Below are positions 5,213-15,280 of a stretch of DNA of 32,310 bases, piece after piece (positions within the stretch are counted from its first letter, which is position 1; each line of letters opens with the position of its first letter). This DNA is from Sporosarcina koreensis. GTDB lineage: Bacteria > Bacillota > Bacilli > Bacillales_A > Planococcaceae. The notes beneath the pieces were generated by a model. It searched no databases, had not been told where the DNA came from, and worked only from the letters and a program-made list of their open reading frames with translations. Where the stretch lies: assembly GCF_001531445.1 (NCBI RefSeq), contig NZ_LQYA01000011.1, positions 1-32,310 of the forward strand, read 5' to 3'. The position numbers were made by a program, and so were the translations under genes.

Positions 5213-7048
5213 TTCATCCAATAACCCTCTCAACTGTTCAAGTACAACTGCAAACGGCTGCGCCTCCCCCACTTTCCTGAATTCCCTAAATGGATCACCG
5301 ATTGTTTTCATACGTTCCGTTACACTATTGATTGTAAATTGCTCTGGTCTTAATGTGGTACCTACTTCTTCCCAGTTCAATGGCGTTGCAACTGTTGCGA
5401 GTTCGGTTCCCCTTGGTGAATACGGAGCGACGATTGTTTTGCCTTCATGATGCTGCACGTAGTCCAAGTATAGTTTGTTTCCCCTGTTCTTCTTTAGTCG
5501 TTCGGTTGTGAACCATTGCGGCTCCTGGTCGCAGAGGAAGTCGGAGACGAATTTTGTGAAGAGGCGGGTTTCTTCATAGGTGAATATGTTGAATGGAAGC
5601 GGAATGTACAATTGCAAGCCTTTGCCTCCGGATGTTTTGACGAATGAGGTCAGTTGGAATTGATCGAATATGACTTTCAAGCGTAATGCCGCTTCAACGG
5701 AGAGTGAGAACTCCTCTACTGATGGCGGATCTAAATCGAAGACGATTTCTGTCGGCCTATTCGTATCGATTGTTTGAAATGGAATATGGTATTCGATTGC
5801 AAGTTGGTTCCCTAGCCATAGTAACGTGCTTATGTCACTGCAGATGATATAGTCAATATCTTCATCTCTTGATGTCTTTACGAAGTCAGGTGCATAATCG
5901 GGAACGGATTTCTGATAAAATTTTTCACCAGGCACACCGTGAGGGTAACGGATTAAGGTTAGGTGCCGTTCTTCTAGCAACGGCAGCATGAATGGTGCCG
6001 CCGTTTGTAAATAAAGCAAATAGTCATCCTTCTCCAAGCCTTGCTTCGGCCAGACAGGCTTATCGGGATGCGTAATTTGGACTTTCTCTGGAATAGGGTT
6101 CAATTGTCTTAACAGCTGCCGCCACTGACACTCTTCAGGATCCATTTGAAATTGAAATGAATGAAACCGCGGTTCGCGTAAATGCTTCCCATCAAAGCTG
6201 ATACATTTAATGCTCGCACAGATGGAAGGCGTTATTTCATAAACCGACTCTCCGATGTTTTGTCCGTTTACGAGAATCAATTCGCTCAGCGTTTTCATCT
6301 CCTCATCCGACATACCGTGCTTAAATGTTACAATCTCAAATAGTTGACCTTCCTTATATACAGCCCCTGTAAAGAATCCATTCACTTGTTCATATTTCGT
6401 TATAATGGCTGTGACAAAACGCCAATTTTTTACTTTCACCCATTGATTTGTCCGCTTTTCATTGCTCCAAATGCCTTTGTTCTTCTTGGCGACGATCCCT
6501 TCCCCGTTATACAGGAGGATTTGATTCCACAAAGCTTTTTCATCCGTAAACGTTTCTATCAATTGGATTAAACTTCCGTGTCGATATTGGACGTTAACAG
6601 GCAACCCTAGCTGCTCGAAACATTTCTTTAGCTGCGCCTTTCTAGTTTCAAGCTTTTTAGCGGTTACTTCCTTTCCCTTGAATGACAAAAGATCGAAGAC
6701 GATATATTGGCAAGGGAACGATTTCGAATGCTGTTCAATTACTTCTTTCTTACGCATCCGTCCCCTCGTCTGCACGATGGAAAATTCACTTCTGAAATCG
6801 TTTTGCAAACAGACCAATTCGCCGTCAAATATAATGGGCAGAAAAGGCTTAATCAAATGTTCGATGCGACGGCATTCCTCTATAATTTCCGGAAACATGT
6901 CGTTCAGTACTTTTTCATTTCTGCTGAATAGCTGAATTCCTTCTTTATTCCATTGAAGAATCGCTCTGAACCCGTCATATTTCGTTTCGTAATTCCATTC
7001 ATTACCTACAGGGATTTCATCAGCATCCATCATCAACATCGGTTTCAT
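5207..7048 (-). CDS. ligD: ATP-dependent DNA ligase/polymerase LigD (NHEJ)
   Basis: LigD fills in and seals double-strand breaks held by Ku. The 613-aa protein has the ligase first and the polymerase second, as in B. subtilis YkoU (about 611 aa), and lacks a phosphoesterase domain. Ligase motifs: the nucleotidyl Lys in KYDG (K23), FDGELV (74-79), EGIVAKK (183-189) and WVKVK (203-207), then an OB fold to about 305. The archaeo-eukaryotic-primase-like polymerase domain occupies about 320-613, with the metal-binding Asp pair in FDLDPP (437-442), SGGKGLQLYIP (473-483) and YLDY near 527-530. The ATG at 7048 has GGAG nine bases upstream. The gene diverges from ku. In B. subtilis this pair acts in spores under sigma-G; the sequence here does not prove that. 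Prophage remnants begin directly at its stop codon. Confidence 0.95.
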   Translation of the reverse strand: MKPMLMMDADEIPVGNEWNYETKYDGFRAILQWNKEGIQLFSRNEKVLNDMFPEIIEECRRIEHLIKPFLPIIFDGELVCLQNDFRSEFSIVQTRGRMRKKEVIEQHSKSFPCQYIVFDLLSFKGKEVTAKKLETRKAQLKKCFEQLGLPVNVQYRHGSLIQLIETFTDEKALWNQILLYNGEGIVAKKNKGIWSNEKRTNQWVKVKNWRFVTAIITKYEQVNGFFTGAVYKEGQLFEIVTFKHGMSDEEMKTLSELILVNGQNIGESVYEITPSICASIKCISFDGKHLREPRFHSFQFQMDPEECQWRQLLRQLNPIPEKVQITHPDKPVWPKQGLEKDDYLLYLQTAAPFMLPLLEERHLTLIRYPHGVPGEKFYQKSVPDYAPDFVKTSRDEDIDYIICSDISTLLWLGNQLAIEYHIPFQTIDTNRPTEIVFDLDPPSVEEFSLSVEAALRLKVIFDQFQLTSFVKTSGGKGLQLYIPLPFNIFTYEETRLFTKFVSDFLCDQEPQWFTTERLKKNRGNKLYLDYVQHHEGKTIVAPYSPRGTELATVATPLNWEEVGTTLRPEQFTINSVTERMKTIGDPFREFRKVGEAQPFAVVLEQLRGLLDEK

Positions 7049-7155
7049 TCATAATCGCTCCAATGTTTTTTTGTTGTTATTGTTTGACCGATTGCATTTC
7101 GTATACATAGGAATGAGGCAACTTTCCATACTAAGCATAAAAGTGGGTGAATTCA

Positions 7156-7983
7156 TTGCATACAGTTTGGAAAGGAAGCATCAGTTTCGGTCTTGTCAAT
7201 ATTCCGATCAAGCTTCATACAGCTACGGAAAACAATGATATTAAATTGCGCCAACTCCACAAGGAATGTCATTCTCCGATCAGCTATCAAAAAGTATGCC
7301 CGATTTGTGATAAAGAAGTGAAAAACGAGGAAATCGTAAAAGCGTATGAGTATACGAAAAACAAGTTCGTCGTACTCGATGATGAGGACCTTGAAAAACT
7401 GAAGAAGGAAAATGAAGACAAAGCTGTTGAGATTATTGATTTTGTTAAGCTTGAGGAAATTGATCCGATTTATTTTGAAAGAAGCTATTTCATGGCTCCC
7501 GATGCAAATGGCGGAAAGGCGTATGCGCTACTGCGGAAAGCCTTGAAGGAATCCGGAAAAATCGGTGTTGCAAAAATCATTATCCGTTCGAAGGAGCAAT
7601 TAGCGGTCGTCCGGGTGTATAAAGACGCTTTGTTGATGGAAACAATTCATTTCCCTGATGAAGTGCGCAATGTGGGAGACGTTCCGAATATTCCGGATGA
7701 AGAGACTATCGTAAAAAAAGAGCTCGATACCGCGCTTCTGTTAGTCGATCAATTGACGACGGCATTCGATCCCGATAAATATACGGATGAATACAGAACC
7801 GCTCTTATGGAATTGATTGAAGAGAAGAAGGCAGGCAATGTGACTGTTGCAAAAACGGAGAAAAAAGCGATTTCACCTTCAAATACAAGCGATTTGATGG
7901 CGGCATTGCAAGCCTCACTCGATAAGACGAAAAAGAAGAAGCCGACGCCGCGGAAAAAAGCACCGGCGAAGATGAAAGCGTAA
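7156..7983 (+). CDS. ku: Ku-like DNA end-binding protein (NHEJ)
   Basis: Bacterial Ku forms a homodimeric ring on DNA ends and recruits LigD. The protein starts with the family's typical N-terminus MHTVWKGSISFGLVNIPIKL, which fixes the start at TTG 7156 rather than GTG 7147; GTGGGTG lies six bases upstream. A CPICDKE segment is near residue 47, the beta-barrel follows, and the C-terminus is strongly basic (KTKKKKPTPRKKAPAKMKA), the DNA-binding and LigD-recruiting tail seen in many Ku proteins. At about 275 aa it is a normal single-domain Ku. It diverges from ligD across a 107-bp gap with a CATACTA element at 7127-7133, a possible sigma-G -10. A TTGTTT-16-TATACA pair is an alternative sigma-A promoter. 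Neither is certain. Confidence 0.93.
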   Translation: MHTVWKGSISFGLVNIPIKLHTATENNDIKLRQLHKECHSPISYQKVCPICDKEVKNEEIVKAYEYTKNKFVVLDDEDLEKLKKENEDKAVEIIDFVKLEEIDPIYFERSYFMAPDANGGKAYALLRKALKESGKIGVAKIIIRSKEQLAVVRVYKDALLMETIHFPDEVRNVGDVPNIPDEETIVKKELDTALLLVDQLTTAFDPDKYTDEYRTALMELIEEKKAGNVTVAKTEKKAISPSNTSDLMAALQASLDKTKKKKPTPRKKAPAKMKA

Positions 7984-8055
7984 AAGGTTTGTGGGGCGGG
8001 GCGTTGTCACCGACTTTCCAAGGTTTACCACCCACTCCCCACTTTCCGCGCATAC

Positions 8056-8086
8056 AAAAGGCCATTCCCCAAAGGATGGCCTTTTT
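8056..8086. terminator. Bidirectional terminator between ku and tyrS
   Basis: AAAAGGCCAT (8056-8065) pairs perfectly with ATGGCCTTTT (8076-8085), with a T-run on the plus strand and the complementary A-run serving tyrS on the minus strand. It lies between two converging genes. Confidence 0.85.
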
Positions 8087-8089
8087 GCA

Positions 8090-9622
<1,533 letters not shown>

Positions 9623-9624
9623 TT

Positions 9625-9652
9625 ATTGTAGTCTAAAATATCTTATTGTCAA
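9625..9652 (-). promoter_or_regulatory. Sigma-A promoter of tyrS
   Basis: TTGACA (9652-9647), a 16-bp spacer and TACAAT (9630-9625) on the minus strand, directly ahead of the T-box leader. Confidence 0.75.
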
Positions 9653-9682
9653 ACATTTTCTATTGAATTCTGCGAAATGTGC

Positions 9683-9688
9683 TATAAT
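9683..9688 (+). promoter_or_regulatory. Probable -10 box of the class A PBP gene
   Basis: A perfect TATAAT lies 26 bp before the TTG start, with AGGGGGG in between. No convincing -35 box is present at 17 bp; TTGAAT is too close (14 bp). Confidence 0.5.
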
Positions 9689-9714
9689 AGGAAGGATTTT
9701 AGGGGGGATAAAAC

Positions 9715-12678
9715 TTGCGCGAAAAACGTAAAAACAGGATAGATCTGATAGAAGAAAAATTTGAATCATTGAAGAAAAAAGGATGGGCAAAGGGGATTCG
9801 CATCACATCGGGAGTCATTTGGAACCTCTTCCTTCTCTTTCTAGTCTTCGGTTTGACCCTTGGCGTTTTTGCCGCCTCGGTCGGTGCCGGTTATTTCGCA
9901 TCTCTCGTTGCAAAAGAACCGCTCCGCTCCAAAGCGGAAATGCGGGGGGATATTTTCAATTACGAAGAGACTTCCGAAATTTATTTTGCCAATGATATCT
10001 ATTTAGGTAAAGTAAATGCTGATATCGAACGGAAGGAAACGAACTTGAAGGATGTCTCCCCATTTGTCATTGATGCTGTTTTGGCAACGGAGGATGAATA
10101 CTTTGAAACGCATGGCGGAATCGTTCCAAAAGCGATTTTCCGCGGACTTTTTCAGGATGTGACAAATTCATCCAGTCAAACAGGTGGCTCAACGCTCACC
10201 CAACAGTTGATCAAAAATCAGATATTGACGAACGAAGTATCCTATGAGCGAAAGGCGAAGGAAATCCTTCTTGCCATGCGACTTGAACATTTCATGGATA
10301 AAGAAGAAATCCTGGAAGCCTACTTAAATATTATTCCATATGGCAGAAATGCGTTGGGACAAAATATTGCGGGAATCGAAACAGCAGCCGATGGCATTTT
10401 CGGTGTGTCTGCTAAAGAACTTAATCTTCCCCAAGCTGCCTATATTGCCGGCATACCGCAAGCACCATTTGCATATACGCCTTTTCTGAGCAGCTATTAT
10501 GGCGGCGGGTTGAAAAATGATGAAAATATCAAGCCAGGGATCGACAGGATGAAAACGGTCCTTTTCCGTATGAAGGAAACCGGCTATATTACCGATAAGC
10601 AATATGAAGAAGCGATTGCTTATGACATTACGAAAGACTTTCGTGAAAAAACGAGCCGAGCAACTGAGAGATATCCTTATTTAACACAAGAAATCCAATT
10701 GGAAACTATCGATATTCTTGCAAAAATCTTGGCAGAAAAGGACGGCATCGACCCGGAACGTGTCGATGGTGATGAAAAGGTAAAGGAAAAATATAAGATA
10801 CTTGCAGAACGCGCAATGCGGACCGGCGGATACCGAATTTATTCCACTGTGGAAAAAGACCTTTATGATGCTATGAATAAAGTCGGGCAGGAATTCGAAC
10901 ATTACGGATTTACGTATACACGCGAAGAGAAGGATTACAGCACCGGAGAAACTGTTCTTAAAGATGACCCTGTCCAAGTCGGTGCCATCATGATCGAGAA
11001 TAACACAGGTCGAATCCTTTCCTTCATCGGAGGACGCGATCACCAACTTATAAATACAAACCATGCTACGCAAGCTTTCCGACCGAACGGCTCATCGATG
11101 AAACCACTTCTCGTCTATGCGCCAGCCATTGAATATGGCGTAATTGGTGCAGGAAGTCCGGTCGTCGACGTTAAATTTGAAATTCCAGATGGCAGTGGAA
11201 CATGGAGTCCTTCAAACTATAATGCTGAAGCGGAAAGTGGGATCATCCCGGCTAGGAAAGCGTTAGCCCAATCATTGAACCTTCCGACGGCCCGATTATA
11301 TAGGGAGATTGTGGACAAAAGACCTGCGGAGTTTCTGGAGAAGATGAATTTCAGCCAGCTTCAACCGCAAGACTATGTCAACTACTCCACCTCTTTTGGA
11401 GGAATGAATAAAGGCGTCAGTGTTGAAGAAAACACAAATGCATTCGCGACATTTGCCAACGGAGGGCAGTTCATTCAATCGTATATGATTGAACGTATCG
11501 AGGATATGGCAGGCAATGTCGTTTACCAGCATGAAGTCGAGCCTGTTGATGTGTTCAGTCCTGAAACTTCTTATATCATTACGGATATGCTGCGGGATGT
11601 TCTAAAGCCCGGTGGAACTGGCCAGCAATTGCCTGGATTTATGAATTTCAAGACTGATTTGGCCGCAAAAACAGGAACGACCGATAAATACGGAGATTCA
11701 TGGCTTGTCGGTTACAATCCGAATGTTTCATTAGGAATATGGTTCGGGTACTATGACCAGTCTCGAAAATTATATACACGTGGATCAGGGCAAATGCACC
11801 CTACCACACGTACGACAATGCTATTCGGTAGATTGATGAACACGGCAAACGCAGTAAGACCGGATCTGATTGGTGCAGGCAGTACCTTCAAACAACCGGG
11901 CGGGGTCGTATCGAAACCTTTCTGTGGTATTTCCGGATTGGCTCCATCTGCTGCATGTACGACAGCTGGATTGGTCAGATCGGACCTGTTTAATTCAAAA
12001 GTGATGCTTCCGACTGAACCGGATGACAGTATTATCAATGCTTCCTATGTCTCCGTCAAAGGCAGCCGTTACTTGGCGCTTCCTTCGACGCCTGCTGAGT
12101 TTATCGTATCGGGCGGCGCAGGGGTCAATCAGCAATTCATCGACAGGATGCTTGGCCCTTGGGGAGGAGATGCTTCGAAGCTGTTCCCATCCATGTCTGT
12201 GTTCGCTTCAAGCGTCATATCGGGTGCAACCTTCCCTGCCGACGATGCGGCACCAGAAGGAGTGAGCGCTTCTCTTGATGGATCGACATTGGTCTGGTCA
12301 GACTCCCCTTCAAATGACGTCATCGGTTATTATGTGTACCAGAACAATGAACGGATTGCGACAATCAGCGATGGTTCTGCCAATTCGATTGCTGTCGGCC
12401 CGGGTGATTATTACGTCAGAGCTGTCGATATTACCGGACTTTTATCCGGAGGTTCCAATATCGTGATTGTCGATAGCCCAGAAACGCCACCGGTTACGGA
12501 AACACCGGATGATGAGAATATACCTCCCGTGACACCACCAGGAAATGAAGGGAATGACGGTGAAAACGGGAATGGTAACAATGGTAACAATGGAGAAGGC
12601 AATAACGGAAATAACGGAAATGGAAATAATGGAGGAGGCAATAAACCTCCTTCAGATGGCGATGACGATGATGAATAA
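9715..12678 (+). CDS. Class A penicillin-binding protein (glycosyltransferase/transpeptidase)
   Basis: A bifunctional peptidoglycan synthase, 987 aa, inserted by one N-terminal membrane helix (about 33-62). The GT51 domain has the catalytic Glu in ATEDEYFETHGG (E126) and GGSTLTQQL (157-165). The transpeptidase has SSMK (S460-K463), SLN (520-522) and KTG (652-654). After this comes a fibronectin-III-like module (about 850-925) and a low-complexity tail of Pro/Thr then Asn/Gly repeats ending in GDDDDE, presumably threading or lying in the wall. The TTG start follows AGGGGGGAT. It resembles PBP1A/1B-type enzymes with long C-terminal extensions; I do not assign a specific pbp symbol. It is monocistronic between tyrS (divergent) and acsA (convergent). 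Confidence 0.93.
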   Translation: MREKRKNRIDLIEEKFESLKKKGWAKGIRITSGVIWNLFLLFLVFGLTLGVFAASVGAGYFASLVAKEPLRSKAEMRGDIFNYEETSEIYFANDIYLGKVNADIERKETNLKDVSPFVIDAVLATEDEYFETHGGIVPKAIFRGLFQDVTNSSSQTGGSTLTQQLIKNQILTNEVSYERKAKEILLAMRLEHFMDKEEILEAYLNIIPYGRNALGQNIAGIETAADGIFGVSAKELNLPQAAYIAGIPQAPFAYTPFLSSYYGGGLKNDENIKPGIDRMKTVLFRMKETGYITDKQYEEAIAYDITKDFREKTSRATERYPYLTQEIQLETIDILAKILAEKDGIDPERVDGDEKVKEKYKILAERAMRTGGYRIYSTVEKDLYDAMNKVGQEFEHYGFTYTREEKDYSTGETVLKDDPVQVGAIMIENNTGRILSFIGGRDHQLINTNHATQAFRPNGSSMKPLLVYAPAIEYGVIGAGSPVVDVKFEIPDGSGTWSPSNYNAEAESGIIPARKALAQSLNLPTARLYREIVDKRPAEFLEKMNFSQLQPQDYVNYSTSFGGMNKGVSVEENTNAFATFANGGQFIQSYMIERIEDMAGNVVYQHEVEPVDVFSPETSYIITDMLRDVLKPGGTGQQLPGFMNFKTDLAAKTGTTDKYGDSWLVGYNPNVSLGIWFGYYDQSRKLYTRGSGQMHPTTRTTMLFGRLMNTANAVRPDLIGAGSTFKQPGGVVSKPFCGISGLAPSAACTTAGLVRSDLFNSKVMLPTEPDDSIINASYVSVKGSRYLALPSTPAEFIVSGGAGVNQQFIDRMLGPWGGDASKLFPSMSVFASSVISGATFPADDAAPEGVSASLDGSTLVWSDSPSNDVIGYYVYQNNERIATISDGSANSIAVGPGDYYVRAVDITGLLSGGSNIVIVDSPETPPVTETPDDENIPPVTPPGNEGNDGENGNGNNGNNGEGNNGNNGNGNNGGGNKPPSDGDDDDE

Positions 12679-12685
12679 GTACTAA

Positions 12686-12723
12686 ATGAAAGGGACTCCC
12701 GCAAAAATGGGAGTCCCTTTCAT
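12686..12723. terminator. Bidirectional terminator between the PBP gene and acsA
   Basis: ATGAAAGGGACTCCC (12686-12700) is the exact reverse complement of GGGAGTCCCTTTCAT (12709-12723), a 15-bp stem with an 8-nt loop, placed between converging genes. Confidence 0.85.
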
Positions 12724-12734
12724 TCTATCTACTA

Positions 12735-14453
12735 TCAGTCTTCCATCGTCGATAAGTCGCCCGTCGGCAAGTTCAGTTCCCACGCCTTTAACACGCGACG
12801 CATGATTTTTCCGCTTCTTGTCTTCGGAAGCTTGTCTTTGAATTCTATTTCTCTTGGCGCAGCGTGTGCGGCAAGTTCCTTTTTGACAAATTGCTTAATG
12901 TCTTCCTCCAGCTCATTCGTCGGTTCATATCCTTCATGAAGCGCGACAAAGGCCTTAATGATTTCTCCGCGTACCGGGTCGGGCTTTCCGATGACCCCCG
13001 CCTCTACAATGGCTGGATGCTCCAGCAGCTTGCTTTCCACTTCGAAAGGCCCTACCCGCTCGCCGCTCGTCATGATGACATCATCGACCCTCCCTTGGAA
13101 GAAGAAATAGCCGTCTTCGTCCATATAGGCAGAATCCCCGGAAACATACCATTCATCATTCAAGAAATACGAATCATACTTCTCTGGGTTATTCCAAATT
13201 TGCCGCATCATTGCAGGCCAACCTTTTTTGATAGCCAAATTGCCCATCCGATTTGGCGGCAACACTACCCCGCGATCATCGACAATCGCCGCTTCGATAC
13301 CCGGAACGGCTTTGCCCATGGAGCCCATTTTAATCGGCAAAGATCCGAAGTTGCAAATCGTTTGTGCCCCTGTTTCCGTCATCCACCACGTATCGTGGAT
13401 CCTCAGCTTGAACACTTCCATTCCCCAGCGAATGACTTCCGGGTTCAATGGTTCTCCAACCGAAAGAATATGGCGCAAAGAAGAAAGATCGTATTTCTCC
13501 AATGGGCCGGCACCCGCACCCATCAACATCCGGAATGCGGTCGGCGCACTATACCATACCGTTACGCCATAATCTTGAATAGATTCGTACCAGCTGTCTG
13601 TGGAAAATCTTCCACCAACGATAAGAGATGTCGCTCCAGCTAGCATTGGGCCGAAAATCCCGTACGCCGTCCCCGTAACCCAACCTGGATCCGCAGTACA
13701 CCAAAAGATATCCTCATCCTTCAAATCCAATACCCAGCGTGCCGTCATCAATTGCTGCACCATCGCTTCCTGCACGTGCAGCACCCCTTTCGGTTTCCCG
13801 GTAGAGCCTGATGTGTAATGAAGTAAGGTCGGGGAATCCCGCTCCATCCACTCCACTTGAAAATATGGAGACGCACTCTTGAAATGTTTTTTGAAATCTA
13901 TATATTTATCATTTTCTTCAATATTTTCGCCTACGAGAAAGATTGTTTTCAAGTGTGGAAGTTTGTCGACAGGAATCCTGTCCAATAATTCCGGTGTCGT
14001 CACAATCGCTTTTGCCTCGCTATCGGAAAGTCTGTCATAGACAGCGCCTTCCATGAATGCTTCGAAAAGCGGGCCGACGATCGTCCCCATTTTCAAGGCT
14101 CCAAGTATTGCAAAATACAATTCAGGGGATCGTGGCATGAAAACAAATAAACGGTCCCCCTTTTCCAACGTTGAATGGTTCGTCAATACATTTGCAGCTT
14201 TATTGGACATTCTTTTCATTTCATTATAAGTATACGCTTCTTTGCGCCCCGCATCTTTGTAGAACAAAGCCACTTTGTTTTTCCGATAGGAATTCGCATG
14301 ACGATCTACTGTCTCATGCGCAACATTGATGAGACCTGTCTCATGCCAACTAAATTCCTTCTCAGCGTCAGACCATTTAAAATTCTTCGCTGTTTGGTCA
14401 TAATCCTGTAATTGGTAATCCCCCTGCATTACGGGTAAAGTGTTGATTTCCAT
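12735..14453 (-). CDS. acsA: Acetyl-CoA synthetase AcsA
   Basis: AcsA activates acetate to acetyl-CoA via acetyl-AMP. The 572-aa product has the AMP-binding P-loop HYTSGSTGKPKGVLH, WCTADPGWVTGT, WWMTETGAQ, YVSGDSAYMDEDGYFFFQGR (hinge region) and the C-terminal KTRSGKIMRR, whose Lys (K549) is the residue acetylated by AcuA in B. subtilis. Length and both ends match B. subtilis AcsA, which sets the ATG at 14453 (MEINTLP), with AAGGGTGAT upstream. It diverges from acuABC, the system that switches it off and on. A TAGAAT -10 box lies at 14494-14489, and its -35 region falls in one arm of a perfect inverted repeat. In B. subtilis CcpA represses acsA; I see no convincing cre site here. Confidence 0.96.
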   Translation of the reverse strand: MEINTLPVMQGDYQLQDYDQTAKNFKWSDAEKEFSWHETGLINVAHETVDRHANSYRKNKVALFYKDAGRKEAYTYNEMKRMSNKAANVLTNHSTLEKGDRLFVFMPRSPELYFAILGALKMGTIVGPLFEAFMEGAVYDRLSDSEAKAIVTTPELLDRIPVDKLPHLKTIFLVGENIEENDKYIDFKKHFKSASPYFQVEWMERDSPTLLHYTSGSTGKPKGVLHVQEAMVQQLMTARWVLDLKDEDIFWCTADPGWVTGTAYGIFGPMLAGATSLIVGGRFSTDSWYESIQDYGVTVWYSAPTAFRMLMGAGAGPLEKYDLSSLRHILSVGEPLNPEVIRWGMEVFKLRIHDTWWMTETGAQTICNFGSLPIKMGSMGKAVPGIEAAIVDDRGVVLPPNRMGNLAIKKGWPAMMRQIWNNPEKYDSYFLNDEWYVSGDSAYMDEDGYFFFQGRVDDVIMTSGERVGPFEVESKLLEHPAIVEAGVIGKPDPVRGEIIKAFVALHEGYEPTNELEEDIKQFVKKELAAHAAPREIEFKDKLPKTRSGKIMRRVLKAWELNLPTGDLSTMED

Positions 14454-14511
14454 TCCTATCACCCTTTCGTGAAACATTTACCTCTACTATTCTACATTAT
14501 CTTTTCTTTAT

Positions 14512-14559
14512 TTGCTAACAAATTAATATTTTTAGTATTGTTGTTTAATTTGTTAGCAA
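14512..14559. promoter_or_regulatory. 15-bp inverted repeat between acsA and acuA, putative operator
   Basis: TTGCTAACAAATTAA (14512-14526) and TTAATTTGTTAGCAA (14545-14559) are perfect reverse complements separated by 18 bp, so the arm centres are 33 bp (about three helical turns) apart. The left arm coincides with the -35 position for the acsA -10 box. There is no T-run on either strand that would make it a normal terminator. Confidence 0.7.
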
Positions 14560-14588
14560 GAAGTCCTTTGCCTTGAACATAATTGTTG

Positions 14589-14594
14589 TATACT
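14589..14594 (+). promoter_or_regulatory. Probable -10 box of acuABC
   Basis: TATACT with only a weak -35 candidate (CTTTGC 17 bp upstream, or TTGCCT 15 bp upstream), 38 bp ahead of the acuA start. Confidence 0.45.
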
Positions 14595-14632
14595 GTGAAT
14601 AAGGTCTATTTATTAGTAGGACGGTGATTATT

Positions 14633-15265
14633 TTGGAACATAAGAAAACGTATAACGCGATGCAAGTCAAACATAAGAATGGCGACCTCGTCATTGAAGG
14701 GCCGATTCCCGGCAAAGAATTGGCAAACCTTGAATTCCATGAACATTTGATCGCTTTCAGACCGCCTGAACAGCAACATAAGGCACTCATCGAAATCGCT
14801 GATCTTCCGGAAGGACGGATACTCATCGTCCGTGACATGAACCAAATCGTCGGGTATGTAACATATTTGTATCCCGATCCCCTTGAAAGATGGTCGAAGG
14901 GTCAGATGAAGAACCTGATAGAGTTAGGAGCCATTGAAGTGATCCCGAAATACAGAGGCGGCGGAGTCGGAAAAGCATTGCTCGAAGTATCCATGATGGA
15001 TGATGCAATGGAAGACTATATTATTCTGACGACCGAATATTATTGGCACTGGGATTTGAAAGGCACCAAATTGAATGTGTGGGAATACCGAAAAGTGATG
15101 GAGAAGATGATGAATGTGGGCGGATTGGAATATTATGCGACCGATGATCCGGAAATCAGCTCACATCCCGCGAATTGCCTTATGGCGAGGATTGGAAAAC
15201 GAGTGGATCAAGAATCAATTCAACAGTTCGACAGCCTTCGTTTTATGAACCGATTTATGTATTGA
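14633..15265 (+). CDS. acuA: Protein acetyltransferase AcuA
   Basis: AcuA acetylates the catalytic Lys of AcsA using acetyl-CoA and so inactivates it. This 210-aa protein has a GNAT fold with the acetyl-CoA loop KYRGGGVGKALLE (about residues 107-119) and conserved blocks shared with B. subtilis AcuA: VGYVTYLYPDPLERWSKG, TTEYYWHWDLKG and EISSHPANCLMARIGK. The TTG at 14633 gives MEHKKTYN, the same start and length (210 aa) as the B. subtilis protein; GTG at 14624 is an upstream alternative. First gene of acuABC, divergent from its target gene acsA. Confidence 0.94.
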   Translation: MEHKKTYNAMQVKHKNGDLVIEGPIPGKELANLEFHEHLIAFRPPEQQHKALIEIADLPEGRILIVRDMNQIVGYVTYLYPDPLERWSKGQMKNLIELGAIEVIPKYRGGGVGKALLEVSMMDDAMEDYIILTTEYYWHWDLKGTKLNVWEYRKVMEKMMNVGGLEYYATDDPEISSHPANCLMARIGKRVDQESIQQFDSLRFMNRFMY

Positions 15266-15280
15266 TGGGAGGTTACTCTA

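Noticed and set aside
5207..7983. ligD and ku as phage cargo
   Set aside because: Both have normal lengths, motifs and base composition like the host genes and are common chromosomal genes in Bacillales; only the ligD 3' side touches phage sequence.
12864..13643. 259-codon plus-strand frame opposite acsA
   Set aside because: It is a shadow frame over a highly conserved enzyme gene and has no binding site or recognisable domain.
14454..14632. A cre site for CcpA between acsA and acuA
   Set aside because: No sequence fits TGWNANCGNTNWCA acceptably; the inverted repeat lacks the central CG.
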